From: Deltaproteobacteria bacterium
GTDB lineage: Bacteria > Desulfobacterota > Syntrophia > Syntrophales > Smithellaceae
Length of the DNA stretch: 15,109 bases
NCBI GenBank assembly: GCA_009668925.1
Contig: SBEK01000098.1
Coordinates: 1 to 15,109, forward strand
Reading direction: 5' to 3'
A program made the position numbers and the translations under genes. The notes under the pieces were generated by a model, which was given only the letters and a program-made list of their open reading frames with translations, searched no databases and was not told the origin of the DNA. Positions 1-7,413 of this stretch are shown here, piece by piece; within the stretch, counting starts at the first letter, position 1; each line of letters opens with the position of its first letter.

Positions 1-1
1 C

Positions 2-709
2 GGCAGCACCTGGACGTTGTATACGTCGGGCGAATTGCATTTTGTTATTTTGTTCCTGTTGCTTGTTTTTATGCTTGTGGTCATCGGGGCTATTGTTTTC
101 GTGGAAGCGGCGCAAAGACGCATACCCGTTCAATACGCGAAAAGGATCGTCGGCCGGAAGATGTACGGCGGCCAGACGACGCATTTGCCGCTCAAGATTA
201 ATTCGTCAGGAGTTATTCCGCCGATTTTCGCATCTTCGGTGATCATGTTCCCCGCGACGATTGCTAATTTTGCTCCGCAGGGCTGGATGCAGACGGCGGC
301 CGGGTTTTTAAAACCGGGACAGGTCGGGTACGAAATCCTCTTCGTAGCTCTGATCTTCTTCTTCTGCTTCTTCTACACCGCGGTGACGATCAAGCCGGAG
401 GACATGGCCGAAAATATGAAGAAGTACGGCGGATACGTTCCGGGAATCCGGCCGGGTAAGAAGACGGCAGAGTATATCGAAGAAATTCTGGAAAGGCTTA
501 CGTTCAGCGGGGCCATTTATGTTTCCATCATCTGCGTTCTGCCGAGCGTTTTGATTTCGCAATTAAATACGCCGTTCTATTTCGGCGGTACATCCTTGTT
601 GATCGTCGTCGGCGTGGCGATGGATACGGCCAGTCAGATAGAGTCTCATTTGTTGACTCGTCAATATGAAGGGTTTATGAAAAAGGGCCATATTGCACGA
701 AGACGGTAA
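2..709 (+). CDS. secY: Protein translocase subunit SecY, C-terminal part (5' partial)
   Basis: This is the channel-forming subunit of the SecYEG inner-membrane translocon. The reading frame is open from the first bases of the window, so about 235 C-terminal residues are present and the true start lies upstream; the in-frame TTG at 17 is not a real start. The visible part covers roughly TM6 to TM10. The cytoplasmic loop after TM6 carries the family sequence [12 protein letters not shown] and then [20 protein letters not shown]. The ribosome/SecA-contacting loop between TM8 and TM9 carries [14 protein letters not shown] and [14 protein letters not shown]. The end, [20 protein letters not shown] then HIARRR, is typical of the family. 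It is followed 27 bp later by map, as expected at the end of the spc operon, but without adk between them. Confidence 0.97.
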   Translation, partial: GSTWTLYTSGELHFVILFLLLVFMLVVIGAIVFVEAAQRRIPVQYAKRIVGRKMYGGQTTHLPLKINSSGVIPPIFASSVIMFPATIANFAPQGWMQTAAGFLKPGQVGYEILFVALIFFFCFFYTAVTIKPEDMAENMKKYGGYVPGIRPGKKTAEYIEEILERLTFSGAIYVSIICVLPSVLISQLNTPFYFGGTSLLIVVGVAMDTASQIESHLLTRQYEGFMKKGHIARRR

Positions 710-736
710 TCTGGTATCCGTATAAGGTTAAGGCTC

Positions 737-1486
737 ATGGTCCTTCTGAAGCAGCCGGATGAAATAGCAAAAGCCAGAGCGGCAAACCGGATTGTGGCAG
801 ATGTATTAAGCGCTCTTCGAGAAAAAATTAAGCCGGGTGTTACGACCCGGGAACTGGATGGAATAGCACAGAGCCTTACCGAAAAAAGGGGCGCGAAACC
901 GGCGTTCAAAGGATATCGGGGTTACCCGTTTTCGCTATGCACATCGGTCAATGAAGAAGTTGTTCATGGGATGCCTTCGAATCGGGTCTTGGTCGAGGGC
1001 GACATTATTGGACTTGATTTCGGCGTTTACTATCAGGGGCTTTACGGTGATTCGGCCGTAACGCTTCCGGTCGGAAGAATCAGTGACCAGGCCGTGAGTC
1101 TCATGACGGTGACCGAGCAGAGTCTCTATGACGCCATCAGCCAGGCTTGCGAAGGAAACCGACTGGGGGATATTTCGGCCGCAGTGCAGGAAAGAGTCGA
1201 AGCGAGCGGATATTCGGTTGTCCGGGATTTTGTCGGTCACGGCATCGGCAAGAGTCTGCATGAAGATCCCCAGATACCGAATTTCGGAAGAAAGGGCCGG
1301 GGAATAGAGCTGAAAAAAGGCATGATTTTGGCCATTGAGCCGATGGTCAATGCCGGAAAGCATAAAGTCAAAGTTCTGCAAGACGGCTGGACGGTGATTA
1401 CGGCGGATGGAAGTTTATCGGCTCATTTTGAACATTCGGTGGCCATTACGGATAACGGACCGGAGATTTTAAGCAGATTGGGTTGA
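737..1486 (+). CDS. map: Type I methionine aminopeptidase
   Basis: This cytosolic metalloprotease removes the initiator methionine from nascent proteins. It is 249 residues long, normal for a type I bacterial enzyme without an N-terminal extension. The five metal ligands of the pita-bread fold are all visible: the first Asp in GLDFGVYY, the second in YGDSAV, His in GHGIGKSLHEDP, Glu in AIEPMV, and Glu in HFEHSVAIT. The ATG at 737 gives an N-terminus (MVLLKQPDEIAKARAANRI) that aligns with the usual family start, and a purine-rich TAAGG lies just before it. It sits between secY and infA, a common arrangement. Nothing looks broken. Confidence 0.97.
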   Translation: MVLLKQPDEIAKARAANRIVADVLSALREKIKPGVTTRELDGIAQSLTEKRGAKPAFKGYRGYPFSLCTSVNEEVVHGMPSNRVLVEGDIIGLDFGVYYQGLYGDSAVTLPVGRISDQAVSLMTVTEQSLYDAISQACEGNRLGDISAAVQERVEASGYSVVRDFVGHGIGKSLHEDPQIPNFGRKGRGIELKKGMILAIEPMVNAGKHKVKVLQDGWTVITADGSLSAHFEHSVAITDNGPEILSRLG

Positions 1487-1527
1487 TTCAGTTATTAAAT
1501 TTAGCGGCAGGATGACTAGAAGGCGAT

Positions 1528-1746
1528 ATGGCGAAAGAGGAAGCAATAGAAGTTGAAGGTCGGGTCCTTGAGCCCCTGCCCAATGCCATGTTTCGGGTTG
1601 AACTGGAAAACGGGCATAAGGTTCTGGCGCACATATCCGGAAAAATGCGGATGCATTTTATAAAAATATTGCCGGGGGACAAGGTGACGGTAGAGCTTTC
1701 CCCCTACGATCTGACCCGTGGCCGGATCACTTACAGAACGAAATAA
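1528..1746 (+). CDS. infA: Translation initiation factor IF-1
   Basis: This is a small single-domain OB-fold (S1-like) factor that binds the 30S A site during initiation. Its 72 residues are the standard length. The sequence starts [21 protein letters not shown] and contains the family core [20 protein letters not shown], then [20 protein letters not shown] with the terminal YRTK. It lies between map and rpmJ, the usual place in the spc/alpha junction. Confidence 0.97.
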   Translation: MAKEEAIEVEGRVLEPLPNAMFRVELENGHKVLAHISGKMRMHFIKILPGDKVTVELSPYDLTRGRITYRTK

Positions 1747-1779
1747 AGATCTTTTTACTGAAGATAAGGAGTTACGAGC

Positions 1780-1893
1780 GTGAAAGTAAGATCATCCGTT
1801 AAGAAAATATGCGAGAAGTGCAAAATCGTTAAACGCAAGGGTGTTTTACGCGTCATTTGTGAAAACCCGAAGCATAAGCAGCGTCAGGGCTAG
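1780..1893 (+). CDS. rpmJ: 50S ribosomal protein L36, zinc-binding form
   Basis: This 37-residue gene ([20 protein letters not shown], continuing [17 protein letters not shown]) is the complete small L36 protein of the large subunit. It starts at GTG (1780) with AAGGAG about 8 bases upstream. Cys11, Cys14, Cys27 and His32 form the zinc ribbon of the C+ form, whereas zinc-free paralogs lack these residues. It stands between infA and rpsM as in most bacteria. Confidence 0.96.
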   Translation: MKVRSSVKKICEKCKIVKRKGVLRVICENPKHKQRQG

Positions 1894-1918
1894 TTTTAAA
1901 CATTTCAGGAGGTTATAA

Positions 1919-2287
1919 GTGGCACGAATTTCAGGTGTTGATTTACCGAAAAATAAGAGAATGGAAGTTGCTCTAACTTACATTTATGGTATCGGCAAGA
2001 CGAGGGCAAAAGAGATCCTGAAAGAGTCGGGCGTAAGCCCGGATACAAAGACTGATGAACTGGCCGACTCCGAAATATCAGCGATCAGAGGCATTATCGA
2101 TCGGGAAGGAAAGGTGGAAGGCGATCTTCGCCGGGAAATTTCCATGTCGATTAAGCGCCTGATGGATATCGGCGCCTACCGCGGCCTGCGCCACCGCAAG
2201 GGGCTTCCGGTTAGGGGACAGAGGACGCATACCAACGGAAGAACAAGAAAAGGCCCGAGAAGGGCAATCGCGGGTAAGAAGAAATAG
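1919..2287 (+). CDS. rpsM: 30S ribosomal protein S13
   Basis: S13 lies in the head of the small subunit and contacts the P-site tRNA and 23S rRNA bridges. It has 122 residues, the usual length. The start is GTG at 1919, fixed by the strong AGGAGGT about 6 bases upstream and the canonical N-terminus [14 protein letters not shown]. Family blocks [34 protein letters not shown] and [13 protein letters not shown] are all present, with the basic tail [12 protein letters not shown]. It begins the alpha-operon-type block rpsM-rpsK-rpsD-rpoA-rplQ. Confidence 0.97.
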   Translation: MARISGVDLPKNKRMEVALTYIYGIGKTRAKEILKESGVSPDTKTDELADSEISAIRGIIDREGKVEGDLRREISMSIKRLMDIGAYRGLRHRKGLPVRGQRTHTNGRTRKGPRRAIAGKKK

Positions 2288-2315
2288 TTGGAATTAATTT
2301 TCGACCGGAGGAGAC

Positions 2316-2708
2316 ATGGCGAAAGCAGTCAGAAAAACAGGTAAGAAAAAGGAAAAGAAAAATATAACGGAAGGGGTTGCCCACATTCAATCCACTTTCA
2401 ATAATACGATTATCACGATTACGGATATGAGCGGCAACGTTATCTCCTGGTCATCGGCGGGACTGCAAGGGTTCAAGGGTTCCCGCAAAAGCACGCCGTT
2501 TGCCGCGCAGATGGCAGCGGAAGACGCCGTGCGTAAAGCCAAGGACCAGGGCATGCGGCGGGTTCAGGTTTACATCAAAGGCCCGGGCGCCGGCCGGGAA
2601 TCGGCTCTGCGTTCGCTGCAGCTGGCCGGATTAACGATCACCATGATCAGAGACGTCACGCCTGTCCCGCATAACGGCTGCAGACCGCCGAAGCGGCGCA
2701 GGGTATAA
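2316..2708 (+). CDS. rpsK: 30S ribosomal protein S11
   Basis: S11 belongs to the platform of the small subunit and lines the mRNA exit path. It has 130 residues with a Lys-rich N-terminus, then the family core [39 protein letters not shown] and [17 protein letters not shown], ending [18 protein letters not shown]. The ATG at 2316 is preceded by CCGGAGGAG. It lies 28 bp after rpsM and 48 bp before rpsD. Confidence 0.97.
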   Translation: MAKAVRKTGKKKEKKNITEGVAHIQSTFNNTIITITDMSGNVISWSSAGLQGFKGSRKSTPFAAQMAAEDAVRKAKDQGMRRVQVYIKGPGAGRESALRSLQLAGLTITMIRDVTPVPHNGCRPPKRRRV

Positions 2709-2756
2709 CCAAAATAAATATTTCAAGCAAGATTAGAGATTAAAGGGAGGCGTTTT

Positions 2757-3386
2757 TTGGCAAGATATACGGATTCCTCATGCAGACAGTGTCGCCGGGA
2801 AGGCTTGAAGCTTTTTCTGAAGGGCGATCGTTGTTATTCAGAAAAGTGTGCCTTTGAAAGAAGGGGCTACGCTCCGGGAGATCACGGACAGTCCCACAAA
2901 AAGCAGCAGTCGGATTACGGCACGCAGTTGCGCGAAAAGCAAAAGCTCAAGAGAATGTACGGGCTTTTAGAAAAGCAATTTCACGGCTACTTCGAAAAGG
3001 CCGATCGTCAGAAGGGCATCACCGGTACGAATTTGCTGGTCCTTCTGGAGCGCAGGCTCGACAATATGGTGTTCCGCCTCGGATTTTCCAACTCCAGGGT
3101 CGAGGCCAGACAACTGATCAGCCACAGCCATTTTCTGGTGAACGGCAAAGCGGTCAACATCCCTTCGTACCTGCTCAAAGCGGGCGATGAAGTCACGATT
3201 AAAGAAGGTTCCCGTAAGATGAATCGAATACTGGAAGCAATGGAAACCGTCGCGAGACGCGGCATGCCACATTGGCTGGAACTGGATAAAGATAACTTTA
3301 AGGCGACCATAAAAATGCTGCCGGTTCGTGAAGATTTGACCATGCCGGTGCAGGAACAGCTTATCGTAGAACTTTATTCGAAGTAA
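2757..3386 (+). CDS. rpsD: 30S ribosomal protein S4, zinc-binding form
   Basis: S4 is a primary 16S rRNA binder that starts small-subunit assembly, and in many bacteria it also represses the alpha operon. It has 209 residues. The start is a rare TTG at 2757, placed by GGGAGG about 6 bases upstream and by the family N-terminus [16 protein letters not shown]. Cys9, Cys12, Cys26 and Cys31 form the zinc site of the C+ form. The S4 RNA-binding domain is clear around [20 protein letters not shown] and [19 protein letters not shown]. The weak start codon could damp expression, which would fit a regulatory protein, but that is inference. Confidence 0.97.
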   Translation: MARYTDSSCRQCRREGLKLFLKGDRCYSEKCAFERRGYAPGDHGQSHKKQQSDYGTQLREKQKLKRMYGLLEKQFHGYFEKADRQKGITGTNLLVLLERRLDNMVFRLGFSNSRVEARQLISHSHFLVNGKAVNIPSYLLKAGDEVTIKEGSRKMNRILEAMETVARRGMPHWLELDKDNFKATIKMLPVREDLTMPVQEQLIVELYSK

Positions 3387-3430
3387 GCAAAAACAATATT
3401 TAATAAACCAGCTTAAGAGTGGGGTTGATT

Positions 3431-4402
3431 ATGCAGAGAAACTGGTCGAGTTTAATTCGTCCCAAACGTGTTGATGTTGATGAAGCGACACATACACGGT
3501 TTTACGGAGAATTTACAATTCAGCCTTTAGAAAGAGGATTTGGTATCACACTGGGCAATGCGCTGAGAAGAGTGCTGTTGTCTTCCATTCAAGGCGGAGC
3601 GATTACGTCAATCAAGATTGACGGCGTTCTGCATGAATTTTCCACGATTCCGGGAATTAAAGAAGACGTCACGGATGTTATATTGAATCTGAAGGGTGTG
3701 CGCTTCAAACTGGGAGCAGCCGATACAAAAGTTGTGAAATTTAATGTCACCAGCCCCGGCGTCATTACAGCCGGTGATATCGTCACTGACGGAACCATTG
3801 AGGTCTTAAATCCCGATCATTACATCGCCACCTTGTCGGGCGGCGGCGCTTTTAAGGCGGAGATGGTCGTGAAAATGGGCAAAGGCTATACGGCGGCCAG
3901 GAAAGAGCTGGAACCGGATCAGCCGGAAGGAACCATCAATATCGACGCCATCTTTTCGCCGATCAAAAAGGTGAACTATGTTGTTTCCCACGCCCGCGTC
4001 GGGCAGATCACGGATTACGATAAACTGGTGATGGAAGTCTGGACCGACGGCAGCCTGAATCCCGGCGACGCCATCGCGTATGCGGCTAAAATTTTGAAAC
4101 AACAGCTGGACGTTTTCATCAACTTCGAAGAAATTGAAGAAGAGATTCTTCCTGAAAAGGAAGATGAAAAGGGAAACGTCAACGAAATTCTCATGCGGTC
4201 TGTCGAAGATCTGGAGCTCTCCGTGCGGTCCGCCAATTGCCTGAAAAACGCCGGCATCAACACGATCGGGGAATTGGTGCAGAAGACGGAAGCCGATATG
4301 CTCAAAACGAAGAATTTCGGCCGCAAGTCTCTCTCCGAGATCAAGGATATCCTGAACGAATACGGCCTTGTTTTCGGAATGAAGCTGGATATCAATTCCT
4401 GA
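3431..4402 (+). CDS. rpoA: RNA polymerase alpha subunit
   Basis: Alpha dimerises to seed RNA polymerase assembly, and its C-terminal domain contacts UP elements and activators. I choose the ATG at 3431 (323 residues, [14 protein letters not shown]) because GTGGGG lies 6 bases upstream; the in-frame GTG at 3419 would add only four residues and has a poorer binding site. The N-terminal domain (about 1-230) contains [20 protein letters not shown] and [19 protein letters not shown]. The C-terminal domain (about 245-320) has the helix-hairpin-helix region [20 protein letters not shown], then [17 protein letters not shown]. It lies between rpsD and rplQ as usual. Confidence 0.97.
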   Translation: MQRNWSSLIRPKRVDVDEATHTRFYGEFTIQPLERGFGITLGNALRRVLLSSIQGGAITSIKIDGVLHEFSTIPGIKEDVTDVILNLKGVRFKLGAADTKVVKFNVTSPGVITAGDIVTDGTIEVLNPDHYIATLSGGGAFKAEMVVKMGKGYTAARKELEPDQPEGTINIDAIFSPIKKVNYVVSHARVGQITDYDKLVMEVWTDGSLNPGDAIAYAAKILKQQLDVFINFEEIEEEILPEKEDEKGNVNEILMRSVEDLELSVRSANCLKNAGINTIGELVQKTEADMLKTKNFGRKSLSEIKDILNEYGLVFGMKLDINS

Positions 4403-4488
4403 AGAACGGCGGCGCGAAGAAGTCTCCCTAACGAAAACACTATTTTGCAATCGTCACGATTGGACAGTCAGGAAAGGAAAGTTAAACA

Positions 4489-4902
4489 ATGTATCATGGT
4501 AAGGCGGGCAGAAAATTAGGACGAACGTCCAGCCATCGGGAAGCCATGTTCCGCAATATGGTGACATCGATTATCAAGCACGAAAGTATCCGGACGACGG
4601 ATACGATGGCCAAGGAAGTGCGCAAGCTGGCGGACAAGATGATCACGCTGGGCAAAAGAGGCGACCTTCATGCGCGGCGTCAAGCGCTATCGATTGTCCG
4701 GGACAAAGACATGGTCGGTAAACTTTTCGGGGAACTGACCGAGCGGTTCCGCAACCGCGCCGGCGGATATACCCGCATCGTCAAAGTCGGATACCGATTC
4801 GGCGATAATGCGCCTGTATCCATTCTGGAATATCTTCCGGACGAGAAAAAGAAAGAGAAGGCCAAACCGAAGTCCAAAGCAAAGGCCAAGACGGCGGAAT
4901 AG
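4489..4902 (+). CDS. rplQ: 50S ribosomal protein L17
   Basis: L17 lies near the peptide exit tunnel of the large subunit. The 137-residue product starts [20 protein letters not shown] with AGGAAAGG upstream. It carries the family segments [19 protein letters not shown] and [10 protein letters not shown], ending in [21 protein letters not shown] Lys/Ala-rich tail (about residues 120-137) extends the core. It is the last gene of the ribosomal block, with an intrinsic terminator 18 bp after the stop. Confidence 0.97.
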   Translation: MYHGKAGRKLGRTSSHREAMFRNMVTSIIKHESIRTTDTMAKEVRKLADKMITLGKRGDLHARRQALSIVRDKDMVGKLFGELTERFRNRAGGYTRIVKVGYRFGDNAPVSILEYLPDEKKKEKAKPKSKAKAKTAE

Positions 4903-4920
4903 CAAATTCTATGAGTAATC

Positions 4921-4950
4921 AAAGGCAGGGCGAAAACCCTGCCTTTTTTT
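4921..4950 (+). terminator. Intrinsic terminator after rplQ
   Basis: A perfect stem AAAGGCAGGG (4921-4930) pairs with CCCTGCCTTT (4937-4946) around the loop CGAAAA and runs into a T tract (4944-4950). It closes the ribosomal operon. Confidence 0.95.
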
Positions 4951-5029
4951 ATGGTCGTTCCTTAAGGTCGATCGACTGCCCAATAAATCGACCGTTGTCG
5001 CCGGCTGAACTCTATTTGGGCATCTGATA

Positions 5030-5069
5030 TTGTTTCGTGATCTTCACTCAAATGTCATCAAACTGTAAC
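5030..5069 (+). promoter_or_regulatory. Candidate Pho box (7-bp repeats, 11-bp period)
   Basis: ATGTCAT (5052-5058), spacer CAAA, and CTGTAAC (5063-5069) closely match the enterobacterial Pho box CTGTCAT-N4-CTGTNAN. Weaker units in the same 11-bp register precede them: TTGTTTC (5030-5036) and TCTTCAC (5041-5047). The position, 157 bp before a sensor gene followed by a phosphate transporter, fits PhoB control. Against this, no good -10 lies at the usual 10 bp (TAGACG at 5080-5085 is weak), and the same bases also read as a response-regulator-like N-terminus. Confidence 0.5.
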
Positions 5070-5105
5070 ATTCTTCTTGTAGACGACCCGGAGGTCAACA
5101 ATTAG
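5052..5105 (+). pseudogene. Possible response-regulator N-terminal relict
   Basis: ATG at 5052 opens 17 codons reading MSSNCNILLVDDPEVNN and then a stop. NILLVDD followed by PEV is what a CheY-like receiver domain begins with, usually VDDEPEV, so one residue would be missing. No Shine-Dalgarno sequence precedes it. Frames downstream do not continue a receiver domain convincingly, although another frame gives IREIF, which could follow such a start. It could be a relict or chance. It overlaps the candidate Pho box, and the two readings compete. Confidence 0.35.
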
Positions 5106-5185
5106 AGAGATCTTCAACCAGGCGAATTCAAGAAGTTAGACTCTTTGAAACGATGCCGGGGCACATTAGGTGGGTATCTTCTCCG

Positions 5186-5191
5186 TATAAT
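5186..5191 (+). promoter_or_regulatory. Candidate -10 element before the sensor gene
   Basis: A perfect TATAAT lies 35 bp before the ATG at 5226. No good -35 is seen at 16-18 bp, so an activator would probably be needed if it is used. Confidence 0.35.
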
Positions 5192-5225
5192 CCAGATAAA
5201 TCATTAATATGATGAGGTAATCATT

Positions 5226-5966
5226 ATGAATGGACTCTATAGCACTTTCCAAAATATCTCCATTCGAAGACGAGTAAATATCTCCGTGGGGATGCTTGTC
5301 GTATTGATCATTGTCATCGGATTATATGGTCTTGCAGCCGTCACGGAATCAAATGAGCGCCTTCACAAAAGCGTCCTCGAGGGTCAGATCATCGCCAATG
5401 CTATAGATACAGCACGTCTTTCCCAGGTTCATTTCAAAAAGCAGGTCCAGGAGTGGAAAGACATCCTCCTGCGTGGCAGCGATAAAGATTTGTTTGCTAA
5501 GCATCTAGCTGCTTTTAATGACGAAGATCGAAAAGTAAACGAATGCCTCCAGTCACTGTCCAAAATAACATCGGATGCAGGAATCTCTCTTCCTCAGATT
5601 GCTGAGGCGATAAAGGTTCATGAAGCCTTAAGGCATCAGTATCGTGAAGCCCTCAAAAGATATGAACAGTCCGGTTTCAAAAATTCCGGGCAGGTCGATA
5701 AGAGCATCAGGGGCATTGATCGGGAACTGACAGATGACATCGATGCCATGGTGGGTGCGATAAAAGAAGCGGCCGCAAAGAGACTCCATGAGACGGAAAT
5801 GATAGCAAAAACAAAGATGGAAGCTTACAAGGTCTTATCTTTCTTTATACTATTTCTGATCATTACCGGCCTATGCTTCGGCATTTATAACGCAAGAGCC
5901 ATTACCAGGGATTTGCGTTCGGAAGAGAACCGAAACAGCAATGAAACGGAAGAAAGGGAAAGATAG
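5226..5966 (+). CDS. Truncated chemoreceptor-like sensor protein
   Basis: The product has 246 residues. TM1 (about 20-41, GMLVVLIIVIGLYGLAAV) and TM2 (about 204-224, VLSFFILFLIITGLCFGIY) bracket a mostly helical periplasmic region of about 160 residues, the layout of a methyl-accepting chemotaxis protein sensor domain. After TM2 the sequence NARAITRDLRS looks like the entry to a HAMP domain. It then ends in a charged tail (NRNSNETEERER) with no complete HAMP and no methylation/signalling helical hairpin. Signalling to CheA is therefore not expected unless a partner supplies it. GAGGT (5214-5218) precedes the ATG. It lies 75 bp before pit, possibly in one transcript. It could be a frame-disrupted receptor or a stand-alone sensor; the ligand is unknown. 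Confidence 0.75.
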   Translation: MNGLYSTFQNISIRRRVNISVGMLVVLIIVIGLYGLAAVTESNERLHKSVLEGQIIANAIDTARLSQVHFKKQVQEWKDILLRGSDKDLFAKHLAAFNDEDRKVNECLQSLSKITSDAGISLPQIAEAIKVHEALRHQYREALKRYEQSGFKNSGQVDKSIRGIDRELTDDIDAMVGAIKEAAAKRLHETEMIAKTKMEAYKVLSFFILFLIITGLCFGIYNARAITRDLRSEENRNSNETEERER

Positions 5967-6049
5967 TTTTGAACGGATCGAAAGAGAAATTCACGTTTGC
6001 AAAGAAAATATCCGACATCGCGGAGAGGATGGTGCTGAAGCATGCTTGA
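5945..6049 (+). pseudogene. Short open fragment between sensor and pit
   Basis: In a frame different from both neighbours, 34 codons are open and end FTFAKKISDIAERMVLKHA. The stop TGA (6047-6049) overlaps the first codons of pit by 8 bases. There is no ATG at its beginning. Pit genes are often preceded by a DUF47/PhoU-like accessory gene whose last helix looks roughly like this, so it may be the C-terminal stub of such a gene. The resemblance is weak and is judged by eye only. Confidence 0.25.
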
Positions 6050-7043
6050 CTCGATGGCATTTGTTGTAATCCTGATAATCATTGCACTGGTATTTGACTT
6101 TCTCAACGGATTTCATGATTCCGCCAATTCCATATCGACTGTTGTTTCCACCCGTGTTCTTTCACCCAAATATGCCGTCATGTGGGCGGCCTTTTTTAAT
6201 TTTGCCGCCGTGTTTTTTGTCGGGACAGAGGTTGCTCATACAATCGGCAAGGGCATCGTTCATCTGAACATTGTCGATAATCTCGTGATTTTGTCCGCCC
6301 TAGGCGGTGCGATCATCTGGAATATAGCGACCTGGTACTATGGCCTGCCCAGCAGTTCTTCGCACGCGCTGATCGGCGGCCTGATCGGCGCCGCCGTATC
6401 CAAAGCCGGTACCGGAACACTCGTCTGGTCGGGTATTACCAAAACAACCATTTTTATCATCGTTTCTCCTGCAATCGGTATGGTATTGGGATTTGCTTTC
6501 ATGGTTATAGCCATGAACTTGAGCCGGCATTCCAATATAGCTAAATCGGATAAAGTCTTTCGCAAACTCCAGCTTTTATCCGCAGCGGTTTATTCATTAG
6601 CGCACGGCATGAATGATGCGCAAAAAACGATGGGGATTATTGCTATGGCACTTTTCGGCAAAGGACTGCTGGGCAATACATTTCACATCCCTCTTTGGGT
6701 CATTATCGCCTGCTATACGATGATTTCGCTGGGCACGATGTTCGGCGGGTGGCGCATCGTCAAAACAATGGGTACCAAGATTACAAAACTCCAGCCTATC
6801 GGTGGTTTCAGTGCAGAAACCGCAGCCGCCTGTTCCATCATCGGCGCTACCGTGGCCGGTATTCCCGTGAGCACAACGCACACGATCACCGGCGCCATCG
6901 TCGGTGTCGGTGCCACGAAGAGACTTTCCGCCGTGCGCTGGGGTGTTGCAGGAAATATCATCTGGGCGTGGCTTTTGACGATACCGATCTCCGCCGTGAT
7001 TTCCGCATGTATCTATCTTTCTGTAAATTACTTTGTCCATTAA
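6042..7043 (+). CDS. pit: PiT-family inorganic phosphate transporter
   Basis: This inner-membrane secondary transporter (PHO4/PiT family, phosphate or metal-phosphate symport) has 333 residues, the size of the short bacterial forms. Both inverted signature repeats are present: GFHDSANSISTVVSTRVLSP (residues 23-42) near the N-terminus and HGMNDAQKTMGIIAMALFG in the second half. Also visible are the GLPSSSSHALIGG and PVSTTHTITGAIVG hairpins and GGWRIVKTMGTKITKLQP. About ten hydrophobic segments are evident. The start at 6042 overlaps the stop of a short upstream frame; ATG 6054 is an alternative. The candidate Pho box, the porin and PhoB around it support a phosphate role, although sulfate-type PiT members exist. 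Confidence 0.93.
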   Translation: MLDSMAFVVILIIIALVFDFLNGFHDSANSISTVVSTRVLSPKYAVMWAAFFNFAAVFFVGTEVAHTIGKGIVHLNIVDNLVILSALGGAIIWNIATWYYGLPSSSSHALIGGLIGAAVSKAGTGTLVWSGITKTTIFIIVSPAIGMVLGFAFMVIAMNLSRHSNIAKSDKVFRKLQLLSAAVYSLAHGMNDAQKTMGIIAMALFGKGLLGNTFHIPLWVIIACYTMISLGTMFGGWRIVKTMGTKITKLQPIGGFSAETAAACSIIGATVAGIPVSTTHTITGAIVGVGATKRLSAVRWGVAGNIIWAWLLTIPISAVISACIYLSVNYFVH

Positions 7044-7296
7044 ACAAGCATTGCTGACAAGTCCAACATCAGGAAAAGAGCTTTCATTAAACGACGGGAA
7101 CAATTCAACGGACTCTTATCCATCATTCTTATCACTAATCGCGATAGGTCATCCTTTTTTATCTGTTTCTCAAGGGAGCTTGTCCTCCGCTGATTCAAAG
7201 AAATTCCCAATCAGTCGTCAGCTTGGTTATCCGATTACCCGAACAAGTTTCAAGTCATGCACATATAGCAGCTTCACGATATCGCAATTTCCAAAT
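7044..7296. other. Intergenic stretch after pit
   Basis: No convincing gene or terminator is visible. A 89-codon frame overlapping the end of pit has low-complexity Ser-rich content and no ribosome binding site. The useful signal begins at 7297 with the Pho-box-like array. Confidence 0.6.
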
Positions 7297-7341
7297 TTGT
7301 AACTACATCGTCATCATCGTGTAATAAACACTCCGTATAGT
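7297..7341 (+). promoter_or_regulatory. Candidate Pho-box promoter of the porin gene
   Basis: Three 7-bp units follow each other with exact 4-bp spacers: TTGTAAC (7297-7303), TCGTCAT (7308-7314) and GTGTAAT (7319-7325). Each matches CTGTNAT/C in 5 or 6 of 7 bases, so the 11-bp period of tandem PhoB monomers is kept. A -10-like TATAGT (7336-7341) begins 10 bp after the last unit, the spacing known for PhoB-activated promoters where the box replaces the -35. The porin start is 72 bp further on. Confidence 0.6.
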
Positions 7342-7413
7342 TCCCGCACATAATAAAGTAGAGGTGAGTTCAGTTGGAACGGACGCAGCTTTATAAAAAA
7401 CAGGAGGAAAGAA

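Noticed and set aside
3806..4450. A 214-codon minus-strand frame across rpoA
   Set aside because: It is antisense to rpoA, whose domains are complete.
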